A DNA stretch of 64,000 bases from Collybiopsis luxurians FD-317 M1 (GCA_000827265.1 KN834772.1:165438-229437), one strand, 5' to 3'; positions 1 through 10,849 are shown, counted from the first letter of the stretch. Translations and numbers: made by a program. Notes: generated by a model not told the origin, from the sequence alone.

Positions 1-259
1 CCTCGTCTCGCAGATAGTAACAAAACGCATCAAAATCAATCCACGTAAAGTTGAGGAACTTCACGGGATCCTTCTCAATATATTCAACACTGTAATACTG
101 GCGAGTAAATGCGTGAGTGGTGTAGACAATATAACGACGCGTGTCTGATGGAAGAATAATGATGGGAACACATACTTGGTCACAAAATCTGTGTAAAATA
201 TGTACTGGAACGCGTCCGATGAGCTTTTGAAGCTGTTCGTTACCCTCTTGCCCAACCAT
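1..259 (-). CDS. Unknown protein, 5' part, runs off left edge
   Basis: This minus-strand frame is open from an ATG at 257-259 to the window edge with no stop. It gives at least 86 residues with ordinary protein composition: an amphipathic N-terminus, then many aromatic residues and a WIDFDAFCYYL stretch. I do not recognise the family. The same frame stays open upstream to about 497. There it would encode a hydrophobic stretch (EFLFTVFPIVLLLV, a possible membrane segment) preceded by His-Thr repeats made by the tandem repeat at 381-477. The true start could therefore lie further upstream, perhaps after an intron. The ATG at 259 is the conservative choice. Confidence 0.5.
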   Translation of the reverse strand, partial: MVGQEGNEQLQKLIGRVPVHILHRFCDQVCVPIIILPSDTRRYIVYTTHAFTRQYYSVEYIEKDPVKFLNFTWIDFDAFCYYLRDE

Positions 260-380
260 GGGTGCAACGGGAGATGGTGGTACAAGCAAAAGTACAATTG
301 GAAATACGGTAAACAAAAATTCGTATACTACTGTCCGATTATCCCGATACACCTGCAGCTCATTCCTATGATCCTTCCGA

Positions 381-477
381 ATGTGAGTGTGGGCTTGCCG
401 AGTATGAGTATGACCGGCCCGAGTGTGAGTGTGAGCGGCTTGAGTGTGAGTGTGAGCGGCTCGAGTGTGAGTGTGAG
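381..477. repeat. Tandem repeat, about 20-bp period
   Basis: About five degenerate copies of a 20-21 bp unit built on GAGTGTGAGTGTGAGCGGC run head to tail. Read on the minus strand in the frame of the neighbouring gene it encodes HTHTRAA-like repeats. It is either a coding repeat of that gene or a promoter repeat between two divergent starts (259 minus, 489 plus). Confidence 0.8.
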
Positions 478-488
478 GACCAGGCACG

Positions 489-630
489 ATGTCCAGTTAT
501 ACCTATACCCCCGATCAAAGTGCTGCGAACGCGGCTCAGCAGTTAATCCGGGCCGTCACAGCCGGCTGGCTCGAGTCTAGGCCTGAGGCTGATCTGATGC
601 CGAAAAACTTCGACCGGTCTATCTTACCAG
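489..630 (+). pseudogene. Possible 5' coding fragment of an interrupted gene
   Basis: An ATG at 489 opens about 47 codons of gene-like sequence (MSSYTYTPDQ... then AGWLESRPEADLMPKNFDRS) before the frame drifts into the non-coding-looking copy of the NB-ARC gene's 5' region. A coding-like 3' segment resumes at about 1097 on the same strand. The two may be the halves of one gene split by the intervening 390 bp. No family recognised. Confidence 0.35.
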
Positions 631-671
631 TGATTGTTTCTTCGCTGCATCTAGAGTGGAATTTCTCGCTT

Positions 672-1060
672 TTGTTTTCTTGTCATGCATCGTTTTCCTG
701 CCTTTCGACGCATCATCAACTTGCAAGTTCTTGTCCATTCGATTTCTCTTGAAATCCGCTTTGAATTCGCCAAGTCGACTTATGCGGCCTTTTTTCTCTT
801 GCAGCCATGCAATGGAACCAATCGATTTAGGCTGGGTTTGATTTGGTTAATACAATATATAGTCAACGTTCCCTGATAAAGTGCTGAAAATCTGAAACGC
901 GCTTATTAGTGCCACTAATCCAATTGCAGAGTAGTTGCATTCCCGCCATGCTGCTTTCCTTCCTTTTACCTTTTTGTCCTTGTTGTCTCTCCTTTTCCTC
1001 GTTTTCCCTAGCCCCCCAGCGGCCATGTCTCTACTGTGCTGTTGGCCGAAATTAAATGTA
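672..1060 (+). repeat. Stray copy of the NB-ARC gene's promoter and first exon
   Basis: This segment matches about 5525-5920 in order: the CATCATCAACTTG tract, the TATGCGGCC..TTTTTC..CTTGCAGCCA block, GTGCTGAAAATCTGAAACGCGC, and CAATTGCAGAGTAGTTGCATTC. It ends with the same first-exon start, encoding MSLLCCW, followed by a GT donor at the same codon. Similarity ends there; the rest of the NB-ARC gene is absent. Several indels show the copy is not brand new. Confidence 0.85.
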
Positions 1061-1288
1061 AAATACTCACGCTCTGCTCATCTCATTTGGGGGTTGAAGA
1101 ATTTGGCGGGGGTGTTGGACAAGATGTGGAATGATGAGAGGAAGAGGAGGATTAAGGTGTTGAGGGAGGATCCGAATTGTGGGGTGAAGAAGTTGCCGGC
1201 GGTGCCTACGGATGGGAAGGAGATTTTTGTGGAGGTGTTTGGGGAGGAGGAGGAGGATCAGGAGGATCCGGGGATGCTGTCAACTTAG
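1025..1288 (+). CDS. Possible chimeric small gene (NB-ARC first exon plus unrelated tail)
   Basis: The copied first exon (MSLLCCWPKLN) can be spliced in phase over a 42-nt intron (GTAAAA at 1058 to AG before 1100) onto a charged tail containing DKMWNDERKRRIKVL and PTDGKEIFVEVFG, ending in an acidic run and TAG. Reading straight through without splicing also stays open. The tail looks like the true C-terminus of some other protein, which I do not recognise. The alternative is that the tail belongs to the fragment at 489-630 and the copied segment merely interrupts it. Confidence 0.35.
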   Translation: MSLLCCWPKLNVKYSRSAHLIWGLKNLAGVLDKMWNDERKRRIKVLREDPNCGVKKLPAVPTDGKEIFVEVFGEEEEDQEDPGMLST

Positions 1289-1947
1289 AGTTGGACTTAA
1301 GTTGGTGTAGGCTTTAGGCATAAGGTTATGCTTTCTGATTATTCTCACATCCCCATCCCCATCCCCGTTTGTTTCGGTCCGTTGTTCCTCTGCTTTTATC
1401 TATATACTGTAATTCTCTCTGCCTCTCTTCACCCATTCGTCCCATCTGCCTCTCTTCACCCATTCGTCCCATCTGCATCGTATTACGCATCTGTATTTGT
1501 TATACAATCATGCTGTTTGTTTACTTTTGTTCCGTTCTACCGAATACCTAGAGTTTTTCTTTTTTTCTTTTCTGTTTTCTGTCCAACTTTTTTTTCTTTA
1601 GCTTCGCTTCATAGTTTTGTTTCCCCCCTCTCTCGTCTTCCTTTTGTTGTTATGTTGCATACGATTATTTGTAGCTACACCTCTTTATGGATTTGTCGTA
1701 ATGATTGTAGTCGTTATCACGAGCAATATGTGTATCTGGCTATCTAACACTGTCCCACCAATTAGCCTCTGGCTGTCCTCGAAAACTTTGTTGGGGATCG
1801 CGCAGATAGGTAAATATTGTACTCATTGTCCAACATATACAAAGTCTATAGCAAGGAGGTTAGCGGTAAGGTTGTATGCCCTAGAAAACTGATGGCCTAA
1901 GGTTGGGGCTGATTCACCTTCTCATCGTGGCTTAAAATAACTTCGTC
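1289..1947. other. Intergenic, T-rich 3' regions
   Basis: No gene seen. It holds a short CCCATC tandem tract (about 1350-1370), a direct repeat of CTCTTCACCCATTCGTCCCAT (two copies, 1424-1475) and pyrimidine-rich sequence typical of fungal 3' ends. Confidence 0.6.
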
Positions 1948-3997
1948 TTATATAACGTGACTCGAGCGAGGTGACGTCTCTGCATGGCCTTTCGCGAATT
2001 TACCATTGCTTCTCATCTTGGTCAAAAGAGGGACTAGGTCGTCAGGTATCGGTTTGTTGAGCTACGCCATCATCCGAATCAGTGAATGTAGACTTGAATC
2101 AAGTATGGTAAAACAATGAAAATACCTTGAAGCTCTGGCTGAACTTAACAAGATCTGCCATCCGCTTATCCATTTCAGATTTCACCAATGCTTGACGTTT
2201 TTCTATTAAGCGTCGCTTCTCATCGGTGACAAAGTCCCTGAACGACGGTAGAGCCTGCATGATGCATTAGATCTTAATATGAGCGCGAAAGCAACGTCCG
2301 AAATACAACTACCTGAATGGGGGAAGATAGGATTACGACAGCCTGACCACATATGGAACAAATCTCATTGAGAGATGGTTTTTCAAATACCAGAATGGCA
2401 TTTTGAAAGGCGTCAGGGGTAAAAGTGATTTCTTCGCGACGATACCTCTTACATTCATGCACTACTGCTGACCTTCGTTGCCCCAAACGGCGAGGAAAAT
2501 CCATTGAGGATTGACGTGCCTCTCTGGTGGGAGGTGGAATAGCTTGCAAAATGTCCGCATAGGTCTTTGATATGTCGCTTAGCGGTAAGGTCGACCCCAG
2601 CGGCATCCAGGTGATCTCTCGTCTGTGACCGAAGTCCTCTAAAGGCTCCACCGTACTTGACTCTTCGGGATCGGCCCTCTCATTCACGGACGTGTCACGG
2701 CCAGTTCCCCCAACTTCGTTAGAGTAGCTGATTTCTAAATCATCGATGCTACTGCGGTCGAGTTTTTCTCCTGTAATTATACGCCGCAAACAGTGAGGTG
2801 AAAAATAAGTTATCGTGTCTTAGAACAACAGTCTTGAAGGGAAATACTTACGGTAGATGATATGATTCGCATCATTGAAAAGCTGCGCATATCAAGTCAG
2901 CGAAACTGTAACTTAGGAGCTCGACACTGATTTAACCTTTGAAATCAGGGAATTGCAAATCGCAGTGTCATCCTTTCTAAGCTCAGGATTTACGTCGCCG
3001 AGGTCCCGCTGTTCCTGCCACGGTGTATAATGAAACTCATTATTTTGACGCCACCTTTCCATTTGCTCATTATGTGGGGTAAAAGCAAGTACTGTCTTTC
3101 CAAGATCATCTGAGAAAACATCGAAGCTCTACCAGTGTCGAATTTTATCAGAGGCAAAGGGTGATAATATTTCTCCACGAAAGCATACCTCGACCAAAGA
3201 AAGGTTTGAAATCATCTTGGACAGATAGTCAAGTCCAGACTACAGATATATCCAATGAGCCAAGATATTATGAAAGCACTTGAGGTAGGACTATACTGCA
3301 ATTCCATAAACCTTGTTGAAAATCAGTCGGCGGTACATTCTCGAAAGACAGAAATTACGATTTGTGATCCCACTAATGCTGTTTCCCTTTCTCCCTGTCT
3401 TAGTCCCGATGCGATTAAACGACGAGTGTTCCGTCGATACCCTGTGCAAGATTTCAGAATGGATGCTGTCTAGAAAGATCCGAGCACCGTACGCACCTCC
3501 ATCAAATAGAATATAGTGAGGATCGTCATCGACATGTACTGATCTAGGAGAAATTCCTATGATGTGAAGGAGATGTGGATTTCTGGTGGATTTCTGGTGG
3601 AGATCAGGTATTTTACCGCGTTCTTCATTTTTCACATAGGAAACTCACACCAAACGTTGGGCAGAGCGGACAGTCATTTGCCAGTGCTATAATTCATCTT
3701 ATAAGCTCGTAGATCCAGAGTAAGTCCGCTCAGATCGCACCTCTTTGGCTCTAGGCCCTTCGAATGTCTGGATAATTACTTCGGTTTTACCCAACTTTCT
3801 ACCGTTTGAATCACGATCACTAGCCTCCCCTACGCTGAAAGTCCATTCATTTCGTGTACTGACGGTGTCCAGCAAACGAAGTTGAAACCTGGGAATCTTT
3901 GCGTTATTCCAGTTGGTAAGATCCACTGAACGTTTCACGAGGTGGCTACGCACTTCTGGAATATTGTCGAAGGCATCCGCACGTTTATGGTGCCCAT
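1948..3997 (-). CDS. Kinase-like protein of the agaric degenerate-kinase family
   Basis: Nine minus-strand exons join in phase: 3741-3997, 3651-3686, 3297-3593, 3189-3239, 2937-3128, 2852-2882, 2313-2770, 2126-2254 and 1948-2061. In order they encode TFEGPRAKE, then NPHLLHIIGISPRS and DPHYILFDGG (N-lobe and hinge-like), VYGIA-SGLDYLSKM (C-lobe helix), FDVFSDDLGKTVLAFTP in place of the activation region, NPELRKDDTA, FNDANHIIYR, and a C-terminus starting LNKPIPDDLVP. This order matches, from memory, a large agaric family of kinase-fold proteins. I see no clear VAIK lysine, HRD or DFG, so activity is doubtful. In the last exon the sequence downstream of LVPLLTK looks more family-like in the +1 frame, suggesting a C-terminal frameshift. 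Further 5' exons probably lie in 4000-5315. Confidence 0.72.
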
Positions 3998-5315
3998 CTA
4001 AGGTAGCGTTAGCAAAAAAAGCACTCCGTCAAACGCCACAAACTATGCTTCTTACTATCCCCAGTAATAAAATTCCCTCCGTATATCTTGACATTGCGTG
4101 AGTGGGCAAAAAGAGACGGACTGAGGGTGGGTACATTAAATCCTGTTTTGAAGCCCCTACTGGATTAACTCAAAGATTGAGACATACCCTGAGATTGACT
4201 GCAACAAAAAGGTCAGATCTATACCCATCTCCGAGGGTATGACTGATCTAGGAGACAGACTTACAGAGTTGTTCAGGCCAGAGTATGATTGTCTTTGGTT
4301 TCTTTGTTTATGATAATGCTCTTGAGCCATAATCACTTGTTTGAACTGCTGCCGCAGACAACGATGAGGGAGTAGAAGCAGACAAACAATGGGTCGTGTT
4401 AGGGCTGTGTTAGTGCCGGCGGGCCGGCCTTCGCCAAGCCTTCGCATTCTGTCCGCGATTCCACATTACCAGCACTCCTCGTATCCAGGGCCGTCGCGAC
4501 GCCTCATTCTCCTTCGTCCACCTCTCGGTGCAAGAGATCGCGCAGAACTATCGATATATTTGATCAACGATTGACAGACAAAAATGAATTGTACGAGACC
4601 TACATTCGGGTTAGGACCGTCATTCCGCGGTCTGATTGGAGAATCGTTGAAAGGGAAATCTTCATCCTCTGTCGGCGAACCCAGTTTGTCAGCATTCCGT
4701 GAGCGAGTTGCTAAACGAGAGGATCAGCGTACCTAGCTTCAGGAACTAATTTGAAGAAGGAACGCACTAATTACATGCTGGTCTCCCCCCGATACTGAAA
4801 AATCCCTGGAATTATTCTGAATCATCTGGGTCCAGATGGAGAGATCTGCGATTCGTCTTCGTTGCCAGAATCTATCAAGTCCTGCAGCTGCCAGTGCGTG
4901 ACGCGGTGGACTAAAAAATCTCAGTGTAATGGATAGAGATTGAATGACTCGAGGACTTGCTTCTGTATGCTTTAAGCAGCTCGAGCACTTCCATCTCGTG
5001 CGAGATGGACACATTTACAACGTCTACGCATTTCGGAACATTCGATTCGAGAACACTCAATTCTTCCAATGATTATTCACCGTATCCAGTGCCATCGCGA
5101 CGCCCCATTCCTCTTGCTCGTTTATCTGTCTGTGCAAAACTTGCACTATTGGTATGCGCGATCAATGATTGACAGACAAAATACATTTCATGAGACCTAC
5201 CTTGGGGTCGGGACCTTCCTTGGTTGACCTGGAGATTCGCCGAAAGGGATATCTTCATGTTCTGTCGGCTGGCATCCATATCCAGAGTCCAAAATATCAA
5301 TGAGAAGAAAACCAC
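3998..5315 (-). other. Probable 5' exons of the kinase-like gene, with an internal duplication
   Basis: Minus-strand coding signals appear but I cannot join them into one frame. About 4780-4830 encodes NNSRDFSVSGGDQHV, resembling the NSRNFTIHGG..GD motif near the N-terminus of many agaric kinase-like and NTPase proteins. Two similar exon-like blocks, each followed by a GTAGGT donor, lie at about 4605-4690 (SPTEDEDFPFNDSP) and 5208-5275 (QPTEHEDIPFGESP). The segment is either the alternatively arranged 5' end of the gene at 1948-3997 or a decayed neighbour. Confidence 0.45.
4485..5285. repeat. Direct repeat of about 200 bp
   Basis: Bases about 4485-4695 and 5090-5282 are related along their length. 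Shared anchors are TCGCGACGCC..ATTC, ATCAACGATTGACAGACAAAA / ATCAATGATTGACAGACAAAA, and the GAGACCTAC donor followed by the acidic exon-like block. They read like a local exon-plus-intron duplication. Confidence 0.7.
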
Positions 5316-5877
5316 AAGACGAGGAGCTGCTTTTATGCAGAGTCCTAGCCTCCCGAAGGTAGATTAAAAACCTGGTAGCGAGGATACGTGAGAGCCTGAG
5401 GCCTGGGATCTTGTGTTCGACTTTTTAAAACTGACTAATGCTGGAGAACGGATAGTCTGCCTTACTAGCAATTATCTTGGATGGACCTCCTGCTTTTTAT
5501 TTATTTATTTATTTATTTTTTGTCGTGCAACATTTTCCTACCTTACGACTCATCATCAACTTGATCCTCGTCCGTTTTATTTCTCATGAGATCCGTTTTA
5601 AAATCGTCGAGTCGACCTATGCGGCCCTTTTTTCCCTTGCAGCCACACGCATGCAATTGAACCAATACATACATATAGGCTGGGCTTCTTGATTGTTTTG
5701 TTTATCCCACCCAATGCAATAGTCGACGTTCCCCTTTCAAACCCAGCGATAAAAGTGCTGAAAATCTGAAACGCGCTCACCAGTGCTACTGTTCGATCAA
5801 TGCCAATTGCAGAGTAGTTGCATTCTCGCCATGCTGCTATCTATCCTTACTTTTTCGTTGTCTTCTTCCTCCCTGCC
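5316..5877 (+). promoter_or_regulatory. Upstream region of the NB-ARC gene
   Basis: No gene. It begins with a (TTTA) microsatellite at about 5497-5518, then carries the block also found at 672-1030. Conservation of this block with the first-exon copy suggests it is the promoter and 5' leader. Confidence 0.5.
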
Positions 5878-8800
5878 ATGTCCCTTCTGTGCTGTTGGTC
5901 GAAATCGGATGTGAGCTGTTCTGCCCCTTTTCGGCATCAAGGTAAAAATACGCCTTTTACAGGACGCGTTTGACGACAACCGGAACGAGCAGGATGTTGG
6001 AGATCGGGATGGATCCAAAGGTCGACCCAGCAAAAGGGCCATGGCAGTAGATCCGCTTCTTTCTGCGCTAGCTATTGCAGAGGTTATACCCATACCTGTG
6101 GTCAACGTCATTGTTCAAGCAGCTATTCGCCTTATCGAAATGTGTAGGGTAAGATTGGACCTTGTGGTTTCGCGTAGGGACTTGTATGGATTGATTCTTT
6201 ATAACAAATACAAGCCTCCTTGGAGCAGGCGGAAGAGCTGAGCAAACGTATCAAGGCTCTCTCGCTAGTTATGGTCGGAGGATTGTCTGAGAAACGAGCG
6301 GAGGATATATCCGAAGCTTTGAGGAGTGACATTGAGCAGCTGCAGAGGTACGTACAGCAGAATTAGTATTTACGCGTACGTTAGAGTCTGATTAGGAATG
6401 ATAGTAACCTTTATCATATCGAGCAGAGATTGCATGAAATATCCAGGCAGCATCGTCTCGTTACCGTCCTTTTCAGAAGGACATATGAAGCTATCAACAA
6501 ATGCCTTTCAAGGCTGGAGAGCTCCTTGGCTAATTTTGAGGTGTGTTATTCACCGGGTTGTGCGTCGATCCTTTCGATAGCACCATGTAACTCTCTCGTC
6601 ATATCAATAGCGACATCGTGTTGAAAGAGCTCGAGATCAGCATTCGAGCTCAAAACAAGAAAGTCGACGCGACGTGGAAGAATACAGAGGATATCAAGGC
6701 AATGCCACATGTGCGGTTTTACACCCGAGTTCAAACAGGATCTCAAGTCATCTCGAAAACCACGTTTCCCACTTCGTTCCAGTGTGAGACGAGCTCGTAA
6801 GGCGTCTCGCGAACCAACTGGCATCAGTCTCGAAGGACGGCGAAGGGGAACGCGCTATTGGTTCCCGGTGGGATGGGCAAAACCTCCGCTGGTCTCGCGA
6901 TCATGGAACATAACGCTGTCGTCACGCGTTTTGGAGAATCCAATCGGCTCTGGACTCCCTGTGTAAAAGCAGAGTCTGTCTCCCTTCTCCTGGATACACT
7001 CTATGATTACCTGCGTGTTACACGGAAAACGGGGAGCACTTTGGAGTATATCCTTTCCGAGCTTGAACCACCGTCTGGTAAACTCCACTCGCAGCCTTTT
7101 CGGGTTTTGCTGCTTGATAATTTTGAAACGCCGCGGAATCTCAACGGTCAGGAACATATAGAAGTCGAGCAGATCCTTCGTTCCCTGATGCGCATTCCCT
7201 ATGTTACTATCCTCATCACTATGCGAGGGAACCAGATTCCGGTGGAAGGATGGGAGAAAGAATGGATCTCTCCTCTGGATTTGAGTGCCTCGATGCAGAT
7301 TTACAAGGAGACCCACGTTGGAACAAGCGAAGAGGGGTTGTCCGAGCTGCTCGATGCCGTAGGTCACCTACCGCTGGCAGTTACACTGATTGCAAAGTAT
7401 GCAGAAACAAACGGTGCCACTCCTGCAGAGCTTTTGGCTGCTTGGCGTTTGGAAGGGACAGCTATGCTCACTATGGGCGACGATGACGCCGACAATATGA
7501 TCAACAGGTCCATCAGACTCTCTATCGACAGTCCTCGCATGAAGCGCAGTCCCGATTCCTTGAAACTGCTCTCCCTTTTAGCGCTGTTTCCCGCCGGATT
7601 GGCCGCCGGCATGGTGCGCGAGTGGATACCCCCGTCGTTGAATTCACTCAAAGCCCTCTCGGTCTTGAACGGCGCTGCACTGGCCGAACAACGGGAGGAT
7701 AACGTTCGTGTCATCCCCGTGATCCGATCTTATGTCCTACACCCAAGCCACACTCCTATAACGGCCGTCCGAGAGCACGTTCGCCAGATATGTTGCTCCC
7801 TCTTGGTGCAACACAAATCAGGATTTGGAGATCCGACCTTTCCTAGTGACAAGTCGTTCATTTCCAGCCAGGAGGTCAATTTTCAATCCATCCTCCTCGA
7901 TGCTAATTTCCATACAGATTTTGGTTCCTCTGGGGTGGCACCAGAGATCCTAGAGGCCCCTCTCACACTCAGTCGACACCAGTTCAACACTCGCCGTCGA
8001 CGTGAGCTGATTCAACGTACCCTAAACGTCACTGAACGAGCAAAAAATGAAAAATACGTCGCCAAGGCTTTAGCTTGCTACGGCGACATTTGCCTCGTAT
8101 TAGACCAGTACGCCGATGCAATAGAAAAACTCGAACTAGCCCATGATAAGTTTCTTTCCCTCGGATCCACCGCCTCCGCTGGTCGATGTACACTAAAAAT
8201 CGTCGAATGCAAAACGTTCAAGGATGTTTCGTTTGAGGAAAACCTCGCCCTCACCCGTCGAGTTCAGCCCGAGTTTGAAAAGGATGATATTTTCGGGCAG
8301 GCTGTATGTACGTTCGACCTGGGGATGGTCGAGTGGCAGAACATCAGCATCAGTCGAGATGTGGTCATCTCCCGAACATACCGAGACTGTTTGCACGAAA
8401 AGCAAAAGACATCCTCCCAGTCCCAACCCGAACACGACGAAATCCCTTCACAAGGCTCTCCTCTTGGGCATCGAAGCCGCCGAGCTATTCGCAAAATGCG
8501 ATTTCGGAGAATACGTGGCCGCCAATCTCTCCACCATGTCTGAAATTCTCAAAGACATGCGCTCGTACGACGAAGCGTTGGGAAAAGGTCTGCAAGCTCT
8601 GGAAACGTTCAAGTCCCTGGGGAGTCCTACGTATGTGGCTAATGGGTTGCGCCGGTGTGGAGAGATTTTGTTTGAGATGGGAGATTATGAGGCGGCGAAG
8701 GATGCGCTTGAAAAGAGTTTGGTGTCGTTGGAGGCTTTGGATGACAGCCACCATAAGAGATATGTTACGGCGAAATGTGAAGCGTTGTTGGACGTGCCGA

Positions 8801-8892
8801 AGACGAAGCTGAAGGATGGAGAAGGATTAAAACCGGTGATGCTTGGGGCTGTCGGTAGAGAAGCGTCGCCGAGAGAAATTGTGCCATCGTGA
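5878..8892 (+). CDS. NB-ARC / TPR NTPase (NLR-like), frame partly disturbed
   Basis: The ATG at 5878 starts MSLLCCWSKSD. Exons I can place are 5878-5910, 5963-6148, 6229-6347 and 6429-6540, giving a helical N-terminal domain (LLSALAIAEVIPIPVVNVI). The NTPase core follows: P-loop PGGMGKT at about 6864-6884, Walker B LLLDN at about 7110, TMRG, and GHLPLAV at about 7363. The C-terminus has TPR-like helices (YADAIEKLELAHDKF, YDEALGKGLQALETF, YEAAKDALEKSLVSL). Frame is uncertain in two places. At 6611-6860 a 46-nt intron (6782-6827) keeps one frame open, but family-like peptides (KELEISIRAQ, ELVRRLANQ) lie in another frame, with an in-frame stop. At about 8330-8460 the frame changes with only a 35-nt possible intron. 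It is either a recent pseudogene or a gene with unusual splicing. Such proteins are thought to act in fungal non-self recognition. Confidence 0.7.
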
Positions 8893-9355
8893 AGCTACTG
8901 CTGCACGCGCTGCACCTCCAACTTGATTATGCAGGGAAGCCGCTTTAGGCAAACCCCGCGCGCGGTATGAAGCCCGCTACAGTTAGCCATTGGATCGATG
9001 CAGGACTCAGGACCGGCTGGAACATAATCCCAGATGCTCAGGCATCCTGCTCTATCATACGCCGAAGGCCGCTTAAGGATTAATGCTTCAATTGGAGATA
9101 GAGTAGAAAAGCCAGTATGATAGATAGTGAAGTAGATATACCTTACAGAAACAATACCACTTTTTTCGAACGAATGACATAAGTTGGGTATCTTTTTCCA
9201 GAAACGATGAAAATGCGAGATGGGTGGCGTAGACGTGTGAAATGAGGGAGAGAGAAAAAGGTTTCTACAATCAAGACAAAAGAGTAAATCACTCCAGTAG
9301 CGCGCAGTGAAGCAAACGTCTCCCGAAGGACCAAACACGATTCAGACTCCTTCTA
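8893..9355. other. Convergent 3' intergenic region
   Basis: Nothing recognisable. It is shared 3'-flanking sequence between the NB-ARC gene (plus) and the AUR1-type gene (minus). The minus-strand open stretch at 8895-9338 has no gene-like composition. Confidence 0.6.
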
Positions 9356-10849
9356 CTACTTCTCTATTTCTTTCCCCTTTCCATTTCGCTGTGGAAAAAC
9401 AAACCCAGCAGACATCGGACTCCTCCATCCTTCCTCTCCGTGATCGATGGACCCTCGGGCATCAGGTCCGCGTATAAGTCTAGCAATAGATGCAGTATGT
9501 CTATGCCCATTCCCGTTCGCTGCTGCCGTCGCAGCCGCATTCGATGTCTTCTCAGCGCCCTTCTTTCTACCAGCTTTCCTTGCGGGAGGTCGATATCCGA
9601 TATCCTGTTCCTCATCGGCGGACCCATCCAACACCCCATCCTCCTCTTCTGACTCGGCCAATTCAAATTCCGCAGCAGCCTCTGCCATCAATCCTCGTCC
9701 ACCTGCGCCACCTCCCTGCCGCGCAGTCCCATTGCGCAGCCTGTCCCGCGGCGCCTCCAAATCATATATGTCATACTTGGACCGCTGCGCACCCATTCTA
9801 TAAGCAGGCAGGTTTTCATTCGGCTTGATGGCGCCTGTGGACGCGAGGAGACCCAAGTTGGTACCTGGAGGTGAAGTCGCAGCTGCAGTGCTCTTCAACT
9901 CTTCTGGCATAAACAGGTAGAAACACGTTGTTGCGAGACACGCCCCTCCGACGACATCAATCAGATAATGATGGGTCATGTACATCGTCGCCCAGTACAA
10001 CACTCCCGCGTACGCCCAGACCCATTTCGTGGTGTGAGGGAAAAAATGCGAGACGGAGAGAGCTTCGAGGGTGGCTGCACCAGAGTGTAGAGAAGGAAAT
10101 GCTCCGAAGACGAGCGGAGAGTTGCCGAATGCTGTGGTGTAGCCGTGCGTGTGAAAGAGCGAGTCTATTCGGATGAGACCGCCTGGAGAGCCTCGTACAC
10201 CATAGTTGGCTGGGGTAAGGCCGTAGATGAGCTCGTACCAAGGTGCTGCGCACGGGAAGAGAATCTGTACTATGACACCGGTGAGGAACATGTAGCCGAA
10301 TGTCCTGCTCCAGAAATGTAATGCTTCTTTCGGACGGAAAAGCCAGAGGAAGGCGGCGACGATGAAAGGAAGAGAGTAGTGACCGACGCCGTACGGAATC
10401 CAAGCGAGGATGTCGAGAATCGGATGAGTAACGCGGGTAAGGATGTCGGAAATGTTGGCGCCATAGAGGACTGTTTCCAAGGTTGGTAGTAAGGAAACGC
10501 TTGGATTAGGCCTATATTCCAATGGGATAAATCCGTTCGAGTAAAAGGTGATAAGCCATGAAAAGACAGGCGTGGCTGGAATGAAAAATTGTGAAGTCAA
10601 AGGAACTAACAATGCGATTGCGTATAGTATCGGAATGAGGAGTTTATAGGGAAAAGGAGGAACAGTCATTATCGTGAGCCAAAATGAAGCGAGAAGGAAA
10701 TGGAAAATGTAGACTGAATCTGAAAGTCTCCATTTGTGGTTTGAAAGTTTTGCAAGGGTATCGCTTGGAGACAGAGACTTGTCCAGGCGACCGACAGCAG
10801 CGATAAATGCATTTAACACTGTATGTGCTGTCCTTCTGAGCGTTGACAT
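9356..10849 (-). CDS. AUR1: Inositol phosphorylceramide synthase catalytic subunit
   Basis: A single exon of 497 residues. It transfers phosphoinositol from phosphatidylinositol to ceramide in the Golgi, an essential fungal sphingolipid step and the target of aureobasidin A. Several membrane segments are visible in the first 340 residues. The two PAP2-type lipid phosphatase motifs of the family are clear: FGAFPSLHSGAATLEAL and YMTHHYLIDVVGGA, with the catalytic Ser-His and His-Asp positions. The first 340 residues match the family core; the remaining 150 are a hydrophilic acidic/basic cytosolic tail (ESEEEDG, KAGRKKGAEK), the part that varies between fungi. The start is the first ATG. The gene is divergent from the one at 11682. 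Confidence 0.93.
   Translation of the reverse strand: MSTLRRTAHTVLNAFIAAVGRLDKSLSPSDTLAKLSNHKWRLSDSVYIFHFLLASFWLTIMTVPPFPYKLLIPILYAIALLVPLTSQFFIPATPVFSWLITFYSNGFIPLEYRPNPSVSLLPTLETVLYGANISDILTRVTHPILDILAWIPYGVGHYSLPFIVAAFLWLFRPKEALHFWSRTFGYMFLTGVIVQILFPCAAPWYELIYGLTPANYGVRGSPGGLIRIDSLFHTHGYTTAFGNSPLVFGAFPSLHSGAATLEALSVSHFFPHTTKWVWAYAGVLYWATMYMTHHYLIDVVGGACLATTCFYLFMPEELKSTAAATSPPGTNLGLLASTGAIKPNENLPAYRMGAQRSKYDIYDLEAPRDRLRNGTARQGGGAGGRGLMAEAAAEFELAESEEEDGVLDGSADEEQDIGYRPPARKAGRKKGAEKTSNAAATAAANGNGHRHTASIARLIRGPDARGSIDHGEEGWRSPMSAGFVFPQRNGKGKEIEK

Noticed and set aside
6858..6860. TTG at 6858 as start of the NB-ARC protein
   Set aside because: It cuts into the P-loop region; upstream exons from ATG 5878 encode the expected helical N-terminal domain.
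8895..9338. 147-codon minus-strand frame between the NB-ARC and AUR1-type genes
   Set aside because: No domain, odd composition and convergent 3' flanks; probably chance.
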